A model generated the notes under the pieces. That model did not search any database. It worked only from the letters and a program-made list of their open reading frames with translations, and had not been told where the DNA came from. Positions 10,393 through 19,222 of a DNA stretch of 64,000 nt are shown piece after piece. Position 1 is the first letter of the stretch; each line of letters starts with the position of its first letter. The position numbers were made by a program, and so were the translations under genes. This DNA is from Mycobacterium colombiense CECT 3035 (GTDB taxonomy: Bacteria > Actinomycetota > Actinomycetes > Mycobacteriales > Mycobacteriaceae), in assembly GCF_002105755.1 (NCBI RefSeq), contig NZ_CP020821.1, positions 496,001 to 560,000 on the forward strand, read 5' to 3'.

Positions 10393-11632
10393 CAGCGCAC
10401 GGCGGGAACGGGCCGAGCCCGAGGCGGTGGGTGCGCCGTCGCGGCGCAGGTCGAGCCGCGTCTCCCGGAAACGGGCCGAGCGGGGCCGTCGGCGGCGGTT
10501 CGCCGGCAAGATCGCGCTCGCGGTGCTCGTCGTGGTGGTGGTCGCCGGTGTCTTCCTCGGCGGCAGGCTGTGGCACACGCTGTTCGGGCCCGGCGACGAC
10601 TACAGCGGTGGCGGCAAGCGGGACTTGGTGATCCAGGTGCAGGCCGGCGACTCGACCACCAACATCGGCGAGACGCTGCAAAAAGAGCAGGTCATCAAGA
10701 CGGTGCGGGCGTTCGTCAACGCCGCGCACGGCAACAGCGCCATCAACTCGATCCAGCCCGGCTTCTACCGGATGCGCACCGAGATCCCGGCGGCCAACGC
10801 CGTCGCGCGGCTGACCGACCCGAAGAGCCGGGTGGGCCGGCTGGTCATCCCGGAGGGCCGCCAGCTCGACGACACCACCGACATGAAGACCAACGTGGTG
10901 ACGCCGGGGATCCTGACCCTGATCTCGCGCGCCACCTGCGTGGATCTCGACGGTGACACGCACTGCGTCCGGGCGGAGGATCTGCGCGCGGCGGCGACCA
11001 ACAGCTCTCCGCTGGCGCTGGCGGTGCCGCCATGGGCCACCGAACCCGTCGGTGAGCTCGGCAAGGACCACCGCCGGATCGAGGGCCTGATCGCGCCCGG
11101 CACCTTCAACATCGATCCGTCCGCGTCGCCGGAGAGCATCCTGGCCACCCTGATCGGCGCCGGCGGTGAGGAGTACGTGAAGTCCGGGCTGGTGGACACC
11201 GCACAGGCCATGGGCCTGTCGCCCTACGACATCCTGGTGGTGGCGTCGCTGGTGCAGCAGGAATCCAACTCCCAGGACTTCGCCAAGGTCGCGCAGGTCA
11301 TCTACAACCGCCTGCACGCCCACCACACGCTCGAGTTCGACTCGACGGTCAACTACCCGCTGGACCGCCGCGAGGTGGCCACCAGCGACGCCGACCGGGC
11401 CCAGAAGACGCCGTGGAACACCTACGTGTCGCAGGGCCTGCCGGCCACCGCGATCTGTTCGCCCGGCACAGACGCGCTCAACGCCGCCGAGCACCCGCAG
11501 CCCGGCGACTGGCTGTACTTCGTCACCATCGACGCCCAGGGCACGACGCTGTTCACCCGCGACTACCAACAACATCTGGCCAACATCGAGCTGGCTAAGC
11601 GCAACGGTGTCCTCGACAGCACGCCCCGTTAG
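10385..11632 (+). CDS. mltG: Endolytic murein transglycosylase MltG
   Basis: A 415-aa YceG-family lytic transglycosylase that cleaves nascent glycan strands at the membrane. It has a basic cytoplasmic N-terminus ([19 protein letters not shown]), one membrane helix at about residues 40-60 ([17 protein letters not shown]), a LysM-like stretch and the YceG domain. The catalytic Glu is in [11 protein letters not shown], followed by [18 protein letters not shown] and [13 protein letters not shown]. It overlaps ruvX at its start and aroE by 26 nt at its end, implying coupled translation. Equivalent to Rv2553c. Confidence 0.95.
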   Translation: MVDSARRERAEPEAVGAPSRRRSSRVSRKRAERGRRRRFAGKIALAVLVVVVVAGVFLGGRLWHTLFGPGDDYSGGGKRDLVIQVQAGDSTTNIGETLQKEQVIKTVRAFVNAAHGNSAINSIQPGFYRMRTEIPAANAVARLTDPKSRVGRLVIPEGRQLDDTTDMKTNVVTPGILTLISRATCVDLDGDTHCVRAEDLRAAATNSSPLALAVPPWATEPVGELGKDHRRIEGLIAPGTFNIDPSASPESILATLIGAGGEEYVKSGLVDTAQAMGLSPYDILVVASLVQQESNSQDFAKVAQVIYNRLHAHHTLEFDSTVNYPLDRREVATSDADRAQKTPWNTYVSQGLPATAICSPGTDALNAAEHPQPGDWLYFVTIDAQGTTLFTRDYQQHLANIELAKRNGVLDSTPR

Positions 11633-12446
11633 CCCGGGCCCCCGCAAGGCGGCCGTGCTCGGCAAGCCGATCGCCCACTCGAAGTCCCCGCAGCTGCATC
11701 TGGCCGCCTACCGCGCGCTGGGCCTGGCCGACTGGACGTACGAGCGCATCGAATGCGACGCCGAGCAGCTGCCCGGCGTGGTCGGCGGCATGGGCCCCGA
11801 ATGGGTCGGGGTGTCGGTGACCATGCCCGGCAAGTTCGCCGCTTTGCGATTCGCCGACGAGCGCACCGACCGGGCGCAGCGGGTGGGATCGGCCAACACG
11901 CTGGTGCGCACCCCGGCGGGGTGGCGCGCCGACAACACCGACATCGACGGGGTCGCCGGGGCGCTCGCGTCAACAAAGCGGACCTCGGGATGGGCGCTCG
12001 TCTGTGGATCGGGCGGCACCGCGCCGGCCGCCGTCGCCGGCCTGGCCCAGTTGGGCGTCGCCGGCATCACCGTGGTGGCCCGCAACCCCGATAAGGCGGC
12101 CCGCCTGCTGGGCCTGGGCGACGAGCTGGGCGTGCCGACCCGCTTCTGCGACCTGGACGGGCACGGGCTGGCCGATGAGGTGGCGGGCGCGGAGGTGCTG
12201 GTCAGCACCATTCCGGCGGACATCGCCGAACGCTACGCCGGCACCTTCGCACGCATCGGTGTGCTGCTGGACGCCGTCTACGACCCGTGGCCCACGCCGC
12301 TGGCCGCCGCGGTCGGCGCCGCCGGCGGGCGGGTGGTCAGCGGCCTGCAGATGCTGCTGCACCAGGCTTTCGCGCAGGTGGAACAGTTCACCGGGCGGCC
12401 CGCCCCGCGCGAGGCGATGACTTGCGCGCTGACCGCGCCGCAATAG
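11607..12446 (+). CDS. aroE: Shikimate dehydrogenase
   Basis: A 279-aa NADPH-dependent shikimate dehydrogenase (3-dehydroshikimate to shikimate). Shikimate-site residues are in GKPIAHSKSPQLH and the catalytic Lys in VSVTMPGKF; the paired Asp is in DNTDIDG. The dinucleotide fold begins CGSGGTAPA. The GTG start at 11607 lies inside mltG; a start after the mltG stop would delete the substrate motif. It is separated from aroC-aroK-aroB-aroQ by the monooxygenase/ABC island. Confidence 0.96.
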   Translation: MSSTARPVSPGPRKAAVLGKPIAHSKSPQLHLAAYRALGLADWTYERIECDAEQLPGVVGGMGPEWVGVSVTMPGKFAALRFADERTDRAQRVGSANTLVRTPAGWRADNTDIDGVAGALASTKRTSGWALVCGSGGTAPAAVAGLAQLGVAGITVVARNPDKAARLLGLGDELGVPTRFCDLDGHGLADEVAGAEVLVSTIPADIAERYAGTFARIGVLLDAVYDPWPTPLAAAVGAAGGRVVSGLQMLLHQAFAQVEQFTGRPAPREAMTCALTAPQ

Positions 12447-12456
12447 CCTGCCGCGC
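12444..12456 (+). promoter_or_regulatory. -10 element at the aroE stop for the leaderless prepilin peptidase gene
   Basis: TAGCCT (12444-12449) begins with the aroE stop codon TAG and is followed by 7 nt before the ATG at 12457. No Shine-Dalgarno is present. Confidence 0.5.
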
Positions 12457-12885
12457 ATGCGGATTGCGTGCGCGTGCCTGGTGCTGGCCTGGCTGGCGGC
12501 GTTGAGTTGCTACGACATCCGCGAACGCCGCCTGCCCAACGCGCTGACGCTGACCGGGGCCGCGGCGATCCTGGCGGCCGCGACGCTGGCCGGGCGCGGG
12601 CCCGCGGCGCTGGGCGGAACCGCGGCGCTGACCGCGATCTACCTGGTGGTGCACTGCGCCGCGCCGGACGGAATGGGCGCCGGCGACGTCAAGCTGGCCC
12701 TGGGCCTGGGCGCGTTGACCGGTTGCTTCGGGGTCGGCGCGTGGTTCCTGGCGGCGCTGGGCGCGCCGCTGCTGACCGCGGCGGTCGGTTTGGTCCGGAC
12801 TGCCCGGCGCGCCGGTGCCGCGGTGCCGCACGGCCCGTCGATGTGTCTGGCCAGCGCGGCGGCGGTGGGGCTGACGCTGTACTGA
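12457..12885 (+). CDS. Short A24-type prepilin peptidase
   Basis: A 142-aa membrane protein with only the peptidase half of type IV prepilin peptidases. Both catalytic aspartates are visible: one in SCYDIRERRLPN and one in the GxGD motif GMGAGDVKLA. The N-terminal methylase domain with its Cys-zinc site is absent, as in archaeal or Tad-type enzymes and in Rv2551c. At least four hydrophobic segments (for example LVLAWLAALS, TAALTAIYLVVH). No pilin or Tad genes are in the window, so its substrate lies elsewhere. The stop is 5 bp from the convergent monooxygenase gene. Confidence 0.88.
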   Translation: MRIACACLVLAWLAALSCYDIRERRLPNALTLTGAAAILAAATLAGRGPAALGGTAALTAIYLVVHCAAPDGMGAGDVKLALGLGALTGCFGVGAWFLAALGAPLLTAAVGLVRTARRAGAAVPHGPSMCLASAAAVGLTLY

Positions 12886-12890
12886 TGCCC

Positions 12891-13976
12891 TCAGTGCGGG
12901 ACGGCGGTGGGGCGCAGCAGCGGCAGCAGCTGGTCGCCGAGCCTGACCGTCTCCGACTGGTACGGGGTGTCCGACAGCACGAAATGGGTGACCCCGAGAT
13001 CGGCGTATTTGCGCAGCGCGGCGGCGACTTCGGCGGCCGAGCCGACCAGCCAGGTGGTCCCGGCGCCCTCCCCGCCGTACTTGCTCGGCGTCGTGTACAG
13101 GCAGGAATCGACCACCTCGCTGCGCCCGGCGAGGTCGTTGAGCCGCCGCTGGCCCTCGGACCCGGCCGGGTCGTGCAGCAGCAGCATGGTCGGCGTGCCG
13201 GCCAGCTTGGCGACCTTCGCCTCGGCGTCGCGCCAGGCCTGCTCGGAGGTGTCGCGCACCAGCGTCGTCACCCGCAGGCCGAACTCGAGCGGCGCGTGCT
13301 CGCGACCGAGCTTGTGGGACAACGACTTCAGCCGGTCGATGCGCTCGGCGATGCCGTCCAGCGACTCGCCCCAGAACAGCTGGACGTCGGCGTCGGTCGC
13401 GGCGACCTGCTCGGCGGCCGCCGATGCGCCGCCGAAGTAGAGCTTCGGGTAGCGGCCGTCTTCCGCACCCAGCGGGCGCGGCTGCAGCGTCGAGTGTTCG
13501 ACGCCGAAGAACTCGCCCCGGAAGGTGACGTCGTCCTCGCTCCACAGGCGGCGAACCAGCCGGATGAATTCGCGGGTGCGGTCGTAGCGGCGGCCCTTGT
13601 CGACTTCGGTGTCGCCGTACGCGGCCAGATCATCGGCGCCGCTGACGACGTTGATCAGCAGCCGGCCGCCGTTGAGCCGATCCAGGGTCGCCGCCGCACT
13701 GGCGAAATGCGCCGGCTGCCAATACCCGGGCCGCACCGCCACCAGCGGGGCGAAGTTGGTGGTGCGCGCGGCGATCGCGGTCGCGACGGTGAAGGTGTCC
13801 GGCCGTCCCCAGCCGGTGCCGATCAGCGCGCCTTCCCAGCCGTGTTGCTCGGCGCGCAGCGCCAGATCGACCGAATAGTCCAGGCTTCCCCAGCCGTCGA
13901 CGGTGTCGTCGCCGCGATGGCCGGGCTCGACGGTATTCGGTATGTACCAGAGAAATTGACCCTTATCGGCGGGCAC
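12891..13976 (-). CDS. FMNH2-dependent alkanesulfonate monooxygenase-like protein (SsuD family)
   Basis: A 361-aa bacterial luciferase-like (LLM) monooxygenase closest in pattern to SsuD, which releases sulfite from alkanesulfonates. Seen: TIM-barrel start FLWYIPNT, WGRPDTFTVATAIAA, the flavin/phosphate region GGRLLINVVSGAD, and GDTEVDKGRRYDRTREFI followed by PKLYFGGASAAAEQVAA. Start GTG 13976 has AGAAGG 6 nt upstream. It is the last gene of a three-gene minus-strand LLM operon, 21 bp after the preceding gene. No flavin reductase gene is present, so FMNH2 must come from elsewhere. Substrate is inferred from family and neighbours only. Confidence 0.85.
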   Translation of the reverse strand: MPADKGQFLWYIPNTVEPGHRGDDTVDGWGSLDYSVDLALRAEQHGWEGALIGTGWGRPDTFTVATAIAARTTNFAPLVAVRPGYWQPAHFASAAATLDRLNGGRLLINVVSGADDLAAYGDTEVDKGRRYDRTREFIRLVRRLWSEDDVTFRGEFFGVEHSTLQPRPLGAEDGRYPKLYFGGASAAAEQVAATDADVQLFWGESLDGIAERIDRLKSLSHKLGREHAPLEFGLRVTTLVRDTSEQAWRDAEAKVAKLAGTPTMLLLHDPAGSEGQRRLNDLAGRSEVVDSCLYTTPSKYGGEGAGTTWLVGSAAEVAAALRKYADLGVTHFVLSDTPYQSETVRLGDQLLPLLRPTAVPH

Positions 13977-13997
13977 GGTGCACCTTCTCTCTTGGGT

Positions 13998-15281
13998 TCA
14001 CGCGGCGGCGACGTACCGGTCGCCGGTGAGCCGTTCGCGCAGCGTCTTGTCCGTGTACGAGGTGCGGAAGAGCCCGCGGGACCGCAGAATCGGCACCACC
14101 TCGTCGACGAACACCTCCAGACCGTCGGGGAAGACGTCGGGCATCAGGTTGAAGCCGTCGGCGGCACCGGTTCGGAACCACCGCTCGATGGTGTCGGCCA
14201 CGTCGACCGGCGACCCCACGATCACCCGGTGGCCCGAGCCGCTGAACTCGCGGAGGGTCTCCCGCAGCGTCAGCCCGCGGCCGGTCACCAGACGCACGAC
14301 CGACTCCCGAAAACCCAGCGAGCCAACGAATTTCGACGGGTCCGGCACGGCCCCCAGCAGCTGCGGGGGGATGGGCTCGTCCAGCGGAAGTCCCGACAGA
14401 TCCGCCCCGAGGGTCTGTGACAACCGCTCAACGTCGTGGCCGGCGGGCAGGAGCTCGTTCTGCTCGTCGTAGCGCCGCTGCGCTTCGGCGCGGCTGCTGC
14501 CGATGGTGGTGATCAGTCCTGGCAGGATGCGTACCGCGTCACGGCCGCGACCGTGCGCCACGGCGGCGTCCTTGACGTGGCGGTAGTGCTCGATACCGGC
14601 GTCCAGGTCGAGTTCCGCGCTGAACACCGCATCCGCGACCCGGCCGGCCAGGTCCCGGCCCTGCGGCGACCCGCCGGCCTGCACCAGCAGCGGATGCCGT
14701 TGCGGGGAGGGGCCCTGCGGCAACGACCCGGTGACGCCGAAGAATTCGCCGCGGTGGTCGATGCCGCCCCCTCCGGCCGCGGCGTCGCGCCACAAGGCCA
14801 GCACCACGTCGACGAACTCCGCGGCGCGCCGGTATCGGGTCTGCCGGTCGGGCAGGTCGGCGAGACCGAAGTTGCCGCCGGCCGCCTCGGAATACGTGGT
14901 GACGACGTTCCAGCCGAGGCGCCCACTGGAGAGGTGATCGAGGCTGAGCAACCGGTGCGCCAGCTCCACCGGGTCGTTGAATGTCGTGGACAACGTTCCG
15001 ATGAGCCCGAGATGCTCCGTCTCTGCCGCGACAGCGGCCAGGATCACGCTCGGCTCCAGGGCCTGTGACGGGCGCAGAGCCGGGTGATCGCGCAAGGCGG
15101 GCCCGTCGGCCAGGAACAGCGCGTCCAGGGTTCCGCGTTCGGCGATCTCGGCCATTCGCACGTAGTACCCGGGATCGGTGAACGCGGCGGGCGCCTCGGT
15201 CGACCGGCGCCACGATGCGGTGTGAATGCCCAGGTTCAACACGTTGACGTTGAGCGTCAGCCGGCGCTCGTGGCTGCTCAC
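13998..15281 (-). CDS. NtaA/SnaA/DszA-type FMN-dependent monooxygenase
   Basis: A 427-aa luciferase-like monooxygenase of the nitrilotriacetate/DszA branch, enzymes that use FMNH2 and O2 on organosulfur or organonitrogen compounds. Seen: LNVNVLNLGIHTASWR, DALFLADGPAL, the branch-typical LSSGRLGWNVVTTYSEAAGGNFG, and LLVQAGGSPQGRDLA. Its GTG start overlaps the stop of the upstream LLM gene (GTGA), so translation is coupled. Together with the SsuD-like gene it suggests stepwise oxidation of one substrate class, possibly a sulfone or sulfonate; that is inference. Confidence 0.85.
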   Translation of the reverse strand: MSSHERRLTLNVNVLNLGIHTASWRRSTEAPAAFTDPGYYVRMAEIAERGTLDALFLADGPALRDHPALRPSQALEPSVILAAVAAETEHLGLIGTLSTTFNDPVELAHRLLSLDHLSSGRLGWNVVTTYSEAAGGNFGLADLPDRQTRYRRAAEFVDVVLALWRDAAAGGGGIDHRGEFFGVTGSLPQGPSPQRHPLLVQAGGSPQGRDLAGRVADAVFSAELDLDAGIEHYRHVKDAAVAHGRGRDAVRILPGLITTIGSSRAEAQRRYDEQNELLPAGHDVERLSQTLGADLSGLPLDEPIPPQLLGAVPDPSKFVGSLGFRESVVRLVTGRGLTLRETLREFSGSGHRVIVGSPVDVADTIERWFRTGAADGFNLMPDVFPDGLEVFVDEVVPILRSRGLFRTSYTDKTLRERLTGDRYVAAA

Positions 15282-16204
15282 AGGCGGGCTCCCGCATTCG
15301 GGGCGCCGTCAAAGGCGCGGCGGTGTGCCGACAGGTCGGGGACGGCGGGCGCGGGTAGCCGAAGCTGCTGTCGCAGTGTGCCGGCGCGGGGTGTGGCCAC
15401 AACACCCCGTCGTTGCGCCGCGGCGACCACGTCGTCGAGCACCGCTGTCAGGGAGTCCGGTGGCACCCGCAACAGCACGCCGCGGACGCCCGGCGTGGCC
15501 GCCACCCGATCCAGCGCCGCGTGATCGACCGACCGCACGCGGATGACGGCGCCGTCCGGGACAGGCTCGCCGTCCTCGACGACGACCACGTCCGGGTGCG
15601 CAGTGGGGGCACCGGCCTGCTGCCACACCGGCGGGTCGCCGTGCGGCGAACCGGGCACGTTCAACGGCCCGGCGATGCGATAGGTGCCTCGCACGTCGGC
15701 CCGCCGAATCTGTGCGGCGTCGGCGAAAACGCCGGCCTCGCTGTCACCCACCAGCGATGCATGGGGCCATGTGCGCCACAGCGTTCGCACCGCCTCGATC
15801 GCCGCCGCGGTGTGCGCCGGGCCGAGGGCGGCGCCGGTCCAGGTGTCGGCAACCGCGTTGAGCCCGATGCGCCGGTCTGCATCGAGGGCGAACCAGCCGA
15901 CGCGCCCTGGCGCGGCGTGCTCGACCGACAGCAACCGGCGGGCGAGGTTGTAGGGGTGGTCGCGATGCGCGGACGCGGCCACGACCAGGCCCAGCCTGGT
16001 GCTGTGCCGGGCCGCGACGGTGGCGATCAGCGACGCGTCCAGGGCGGAGGCACCGAGCGGTTCGTTGCGGTCGGCGCCGATCACCCAGTAGTGCACACCG
16101 GCGGATTCCAGGCGATGCGCCAGCCCGGCGACGCCCCGCACGGGCGGCTGGTCGCCGATCCCGTCGCCGGCGACCTCGATCCCGACGGACAGCGTGACAG
16201 GCAT
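15278..16204 (-). CDS. Divergent luciferase-like (LLM) flavoprotein, first gene of the LLM operon
   Basis: A 308-aa LLM-class protein shorter than its two neighbours. Barrel features are recognisable: LAHRLESAGVHYWVIGADR, ASLIATVAARHSTRLGLVV, LARRLLSVEHAAPGRVGWF and PPVWQQAGAPTAH. The region after about residue 200 is weakly conserved and may not bind flavin in the usual way; it could be a partner subunit or a degenerate paralogue. The start ATG 16204 lies 8 nt after TAACGT on the minus strand, making it the probable leaderless head of the operon. Confidence 0.75.
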   Translation of the reverse strand: MPVTLSVGIEVAGDGIGDQPPVRGVAGLAHRLESAGVHYWVIGADRNEPLGASALDASLIATVAARHSTRLGLVVAASAHRDHPYNLARRLLSVEHAAPGRVGWFALDADRRIGLNAVADTWTGAALGPAHTAAAIEAVRTLWRTWPHASLVGDSEAGVFADAAQIRRADVRGTYRIAGPLNVPGSPHGDPPVWQQAGAPTAHPDVVVVEDGEPVPDGAVIRVRSVDHAALDRVAATPGVRGVLLRVPPDSLTAVLDDVVAAAQRRGVVATPRAGTLRQQLRLPAPAVPDLSAHRRAFDGAPNAGARL

Positions 16205-16218
16205 GAGTCACGACGTTA
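16205..16218 (-). promoter_or_regulatory. -10 element of the LLM operon
   Basis: On the minus strand TAACGT (16218-16213) ends 8 nt before the ATG at 16204, as expected for a near-leaderless transcript. Confidence 0.45.
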
Positions 16219-16282
16219 CGTGCGGGCACGCGCGACGCAACCGGCGCGTGCAACGCCGACTCGAAGATGGCTGACCACACGC

Positions 16283-16345
16283 CATTCCACTTAAAAATTG
16301 TGACGCTATAAACCGTTGTCGGCATAGTGGGCGGCGCATAGGTTT
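16283..16345. promoter_or_regulatory. AT-rich segment in the divergent LLM / DszC-like intergenic region
   Basis: The 199-bp gap between the divergent transcripts holds a conspicuous A/T-rich patch (CTTAAAAATTGTGACG and CTATAAACCG) in otherwise GC-rich DNA. It is a reasonable site for the rightward promoter and a control protein, but no clear operator palindrome was found. Confidence 0.35.
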
Positions 16346-16403
16346 TGGGGCTGGCTGCCGTGGATCGCCGCGGCACGGACCCATCCGGAAGGCTTTGTCA
16401 CAC

Positions 16404-17615
16404 ATGTCCGTTGGAGTTCACCGCCACGACACACCCGCAGGCCCGCAGGTGATCGGCGACGCGCTCGCCGAGATCGCCGCGGACTATCGCCTGCGGTTGG
16501 CCGACGGGGGAACCGAACCGCCGCTGCGTGGGCTCAAACTCATTCGCGACCATCGGCTGGGCGCGGTGCGATTGGCCCGCGAACTCGGCGGTGCCGGCTT
16601 CACGGTGCCGGAGTTCTTCGACTTTCTCGTCACGCTGGCCGCCGCCGACCCCGACCTGGCGCACATTTTGCGGATCCATTACGCGCTGGTCGAGGAGCTC
16701 CAGGTCAAGCCCGGACGCGTCGGCAGCGACCGCTGGATCGCCGTGGTGGCCGAGGGCGGATTGATCGGGGGCGCCAACGCCGAACAGAGCCAGAAGTCCG
16801 TGGGCGGCACCAACCGCGACACGCGGTTGGTGGCCACCGAGGACGGGTTGCGGTTGCGCGGCAGGAAGTTCTACAGCACCGGCGCGCAGTTCTCCGACTA
16901 CCTGCGGATCACCGCGCAGGACGATGACGGCGCCCCGACCGCCGTTGTGATTCCGGTGGACCGGGCCGGCGTCGAGCACCTCGACGATTGGGACGGCATC
17001 GGCCAGCGTCAAACCGGAAGCGGGACAACGGTCTTCAATGATGTCTCGGTCGCGGCCGATGAAGTCTTCCCGCTGGGCGCCACCATCGGGGTGAACCGCG
17101 CCCGGGGTGCGCTGGTGCAGCTGTACCTGCATGCGGTGGCCGCCGGCATCCTGCGCAGCCTGACGGCGGATGCTGCGGCGCTGGTGCGTGGGCGGCGCCG
17201 CACCTACACCTTTGCCAGCACCGACACGCCGACCGCCGACCCGCAGTTGCTGCAGATCGTCGGCGAGATCGACGCGGTCGCCTACTCCGCGCAAGCGCTG
17301 GTGCGCAGCGCGGCGGCCGACCTCGCACCCGCGCTGGAGGCCGCGCGCGGCACCGGGATCGATCCCGAATTGGAAGCCGCGGCGTCGATCGCCGCCGCGC
17401 GGGTCAAGGTTGCGATCCAGGAGCCCGCGCTGCGGGCGGCGTCCCGCGTTTTCGACGCCGGGGGTGCGTCGGCCGTTCAGGCCTCGGCGCTGCTGGACCG
17501 GCACTGGCGAAACCTGCGAACGCTGTTCTCGCACAACCCGACGATCTACAAGGCGCGGGTGCTGGGCGACATCGCCGTCAACGGCACGGCGCTGCCCGAC
17601 ACCAGTTTCTTCTGA
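16404..17615 (+). CDS. Acyl-CoA dehydrogenase-fold monooxygenase (DszC/SfnB family)
   Basis: A 403-aa flavoprotein of the acyl-CoA dehydrogenase fold, in the DszC/SfnB group that oxidises dibenzothiophene or dimethylsulfone rather than acyl-CoA. Seen: LARELGGAGFTVPEFF, GGANAEQSQKSVGGTNRDT, LRGRKFYSTGAQFSDY, WDGIGQRQTGSGTTVF and a C-terminal helical domain with LLDRHWRNLRTLFSHNP, the segment that replaces the catalytic Glu region of true dehydrogenases. ATG 16404 is preferred over TTG 16395 because GGAAGG lies 11 nt upstream. First gene of the rightward transcript with the ABC importer. Confidence 0.85.
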   Translation: MSVGVHRHDTPAGPQVIGDALAEIAADYRLRLADGGTEPPLRGLKLIRDHRLGAVRLARELGGAGFTVPEFFDFLVTLAAADPDLAHILRIHYALVEELQVKPGRVGSDRWIAVVAEGGLIGGANAEQSQKSVGGTNRDTRLVATEDGLRLRGRKFYSTGAQFSDYLRITAQDDDGAPTAVVIPVDRAGVEHLDDWDGIGQRQTGSGTTVFNDVSVAADEVFPLGATIGVNRARGALVQLYLHAVAAGILRSLTADAAALVRGRRRTYTFASTDTPTADPQLLQIVGEIDAVAYSAQALVRSAAADLAPALEAARGTGIDPELEAAASIAAARVKVAIQEPALRAASRVFDAGGASAVQASALLDRHWRNLRTLFSHNPTIYKARVLGDIAVNGTALPDTSFF

Positions 17616-17625
17616 CGCGGCCCGG

Positions 17626-19218
17626 ATGTCGAAGGCAGCGACGCGCGCGGCGATGCTGGGCGTGGTCTTCTCCCTCGTGGTGGCGGGGTGTTCGAGCCAC
17701 CGGCACGCTCCCAGCACCGGGCCCACCGGGGCGCCGGTGCGCGGTGGCACGTTGACCTACTCCGATGTCCAGTTCGTCACCGACACCATGGCGGCCAACT
17801 ACAGCGCGAACAACCTGATGTTCCAGGTGCTCGACCGGGTGGTGTACGTCGACCCGAAGACCGACACGGTGCACGGGTGGCTGGCAGAAGCCTTCTCGCG
17901 CAACCAGAACGCCACCCGGTACACCTTCACGATCCGCGACCGGGTGACATTCAGTGACCGGACACCGCTGACCGCCGAGGTGGTGAAGGCGAACTTCGAC
18001 CAGCTCGGCAAGGGCGACCCGGGCAAGAAGATGCCGGCCTTCGCCGATTTCGTGGGCTACGACCACAGCGAGGTCAGCGGAAACGTCGTGACCGTGTTCC
18101 TCAACCGGCCCAATACCAACTTCTACAAGGTTTTGTCCTACAGCCGCGCGGGGATCCGCGCGCCGTCGACGCTGGCCCTCGATTACCAGCGCCAGGCCAA
18201 GATCGAAAATGTCGTCGGCTCAGGGCCGTTCGTTTACCAATCGCAGATTCCCGACCAACAGGTGGTGCTCACGAAGCGCCCGGATTACGCGTGGGCGCCG
18301 TCGTCGTGGCCGAACCGGGGGGCCGCCTATCTGGACAAGGTCGTCTTCCGGGTGATCGCCGAACCGGGCCTGCGTGCGGGTGCGGTCCAGTCGCATCAGG
18401 TGGACGTGGCCCGCGGGATCCAGCCGACCGACGAACCCGCGCTCAAACAGGGTGGACTGCAGGTGATCTCGGTTGCAGCACCCGCCGAGACCGCGAACCT
18501 GGTCGGGTTCAGGATCAACGACCAGGTCGTCAACGACGTGCGGGTGCGCCGGGCGCTGCAGTTGGGCATCGACCGCCAAGCGGTGGTGGATACGGTGCTG
18601 TCGGACAGTTATCGGGCAAGTGATTCCGTTCTCGGCCACGACGACCCACTGTTCGCCAACGTGAGCGCCGACATCGGATACGAACCGGAGCGGGCGGCCA
18701 GCCTGCTCGATGCGGCCGGATGGCGACCCGGCAGCGACGGTGTGCGCGAAAAAAACGGTAAGAAGCTGAATTTGACGCTGGCGGCGTCCAACCAGAGTGT
18801 GGTGTTCCGCCCGGCGTTCGAGTTCATCGAATCGCAGTGGCGAGAACTGGGCGTCGTCCTGCAGAACCGGGCGGGTGATACGACGTTCTTCAACGCCTCC
18901 AGCAGCCAACAGTCGACTCCGCTGTTCGGCACCCGAATTCAATACAACATCGGCCTGGGCCTGCTGTTCGGCCGCCCGAAGAGCAACCTGACATTCGCCA
19001 AGAACGACGATCTGATCGCGCTATCGGAGGAAGAGCTCAAGGAGACCGATCCGGCCCGGCTCAAAGACATCGTCGCTCGCGAACAGCGCAAGATCATCGA
19101 CGACCAGCTGGCGTTGGTGCTCTGGGACGAGGTGCAGGTTCACGCCGCCGCGCCGAATGTCCACGTGGAGTTCACCCGCTACACCGAGCCGTTGCTGCAG
19201 AGCGCGTGGAAGGCCTGA
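17626..19218 (+). CDS. ABC importer substrate-binding lipoprotein (SBP_bac_5 / Dpp-Opp type)
   Basis: A 530-aa extracellular solute-binding protein, family 5. A signal peptide with lipobox LVVAGC at residues about 18-23 predicts a membrane-anchored lipoprotein. Family features: GGTLTYSDVQFV, a YTFTIRDRVTFSDRTPLTAEVVKANFDQL block, VVGSGPFVYQ, and VRVRRALQLGIDRQAVVD. It is 10 bp after the DszC-like gene and 4 bp before the first permease. Family 5 proteins bind peptides but also nickel and diverse organic molecules, so the ligand is open; the neighbouring monooxygenases favour an organosulfur compound. Confidence 0.9.
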   Translation: MSKAATRAAMLGVVFSLVVAGCSSHRHAPSTGPTGAPVRGGTLTYSDVQFVTDTMAANYSANNLMFQVLDRVVYVDPKTDTVHGWLAEAFSRNQNATRYTFTIRDRVTFSDRTPLTAEVVKANFDQLGKGDPGKKMPAFADFVGYDHSEVSGNVVTVFLNRPNTNFYKVLSYSRAGIRAPSTLALDYQRQAKIENVVGSGPFVYQSQIPDQQVVLTKRPDYAWAPSSWPNRGAAYLDKVVFRVIAEPGLRAGAVQSHQVDVARGIQPTDEPALKQGGLQVISVAAPAETANLVGFRINDQVVNDVRVRRALQLGIDRQAVVDTVLSDSYRASDSVLGHDDPLFANVSADIGYEPERAASLLDAAGWRPGSDGVREKNGKKLNLTLAASNQSVVFRPAFEFIESQWRELGVVLQNRAGDTTFFNASSSQQSTPLFGTRIQYNIGLGLLFGRPKSNLTFAKNDDLIALSEEELKETDPARLKDIVAREQRKIIDDQLALVLWDEVQVHAAAPNVHVEFTRYTEPLLQSAWKA

Positions 19219-19222
19219 GCCG

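Noticed and set aside
6778..10578. 1,266-codon open frame antisense to alaS, ruvX and part of mltG
   Set aside because: High G+C makes stop-poor shadow frames. It is Arg/His/Gly-rich with no motif, and the other strand holds well-conserved genes.
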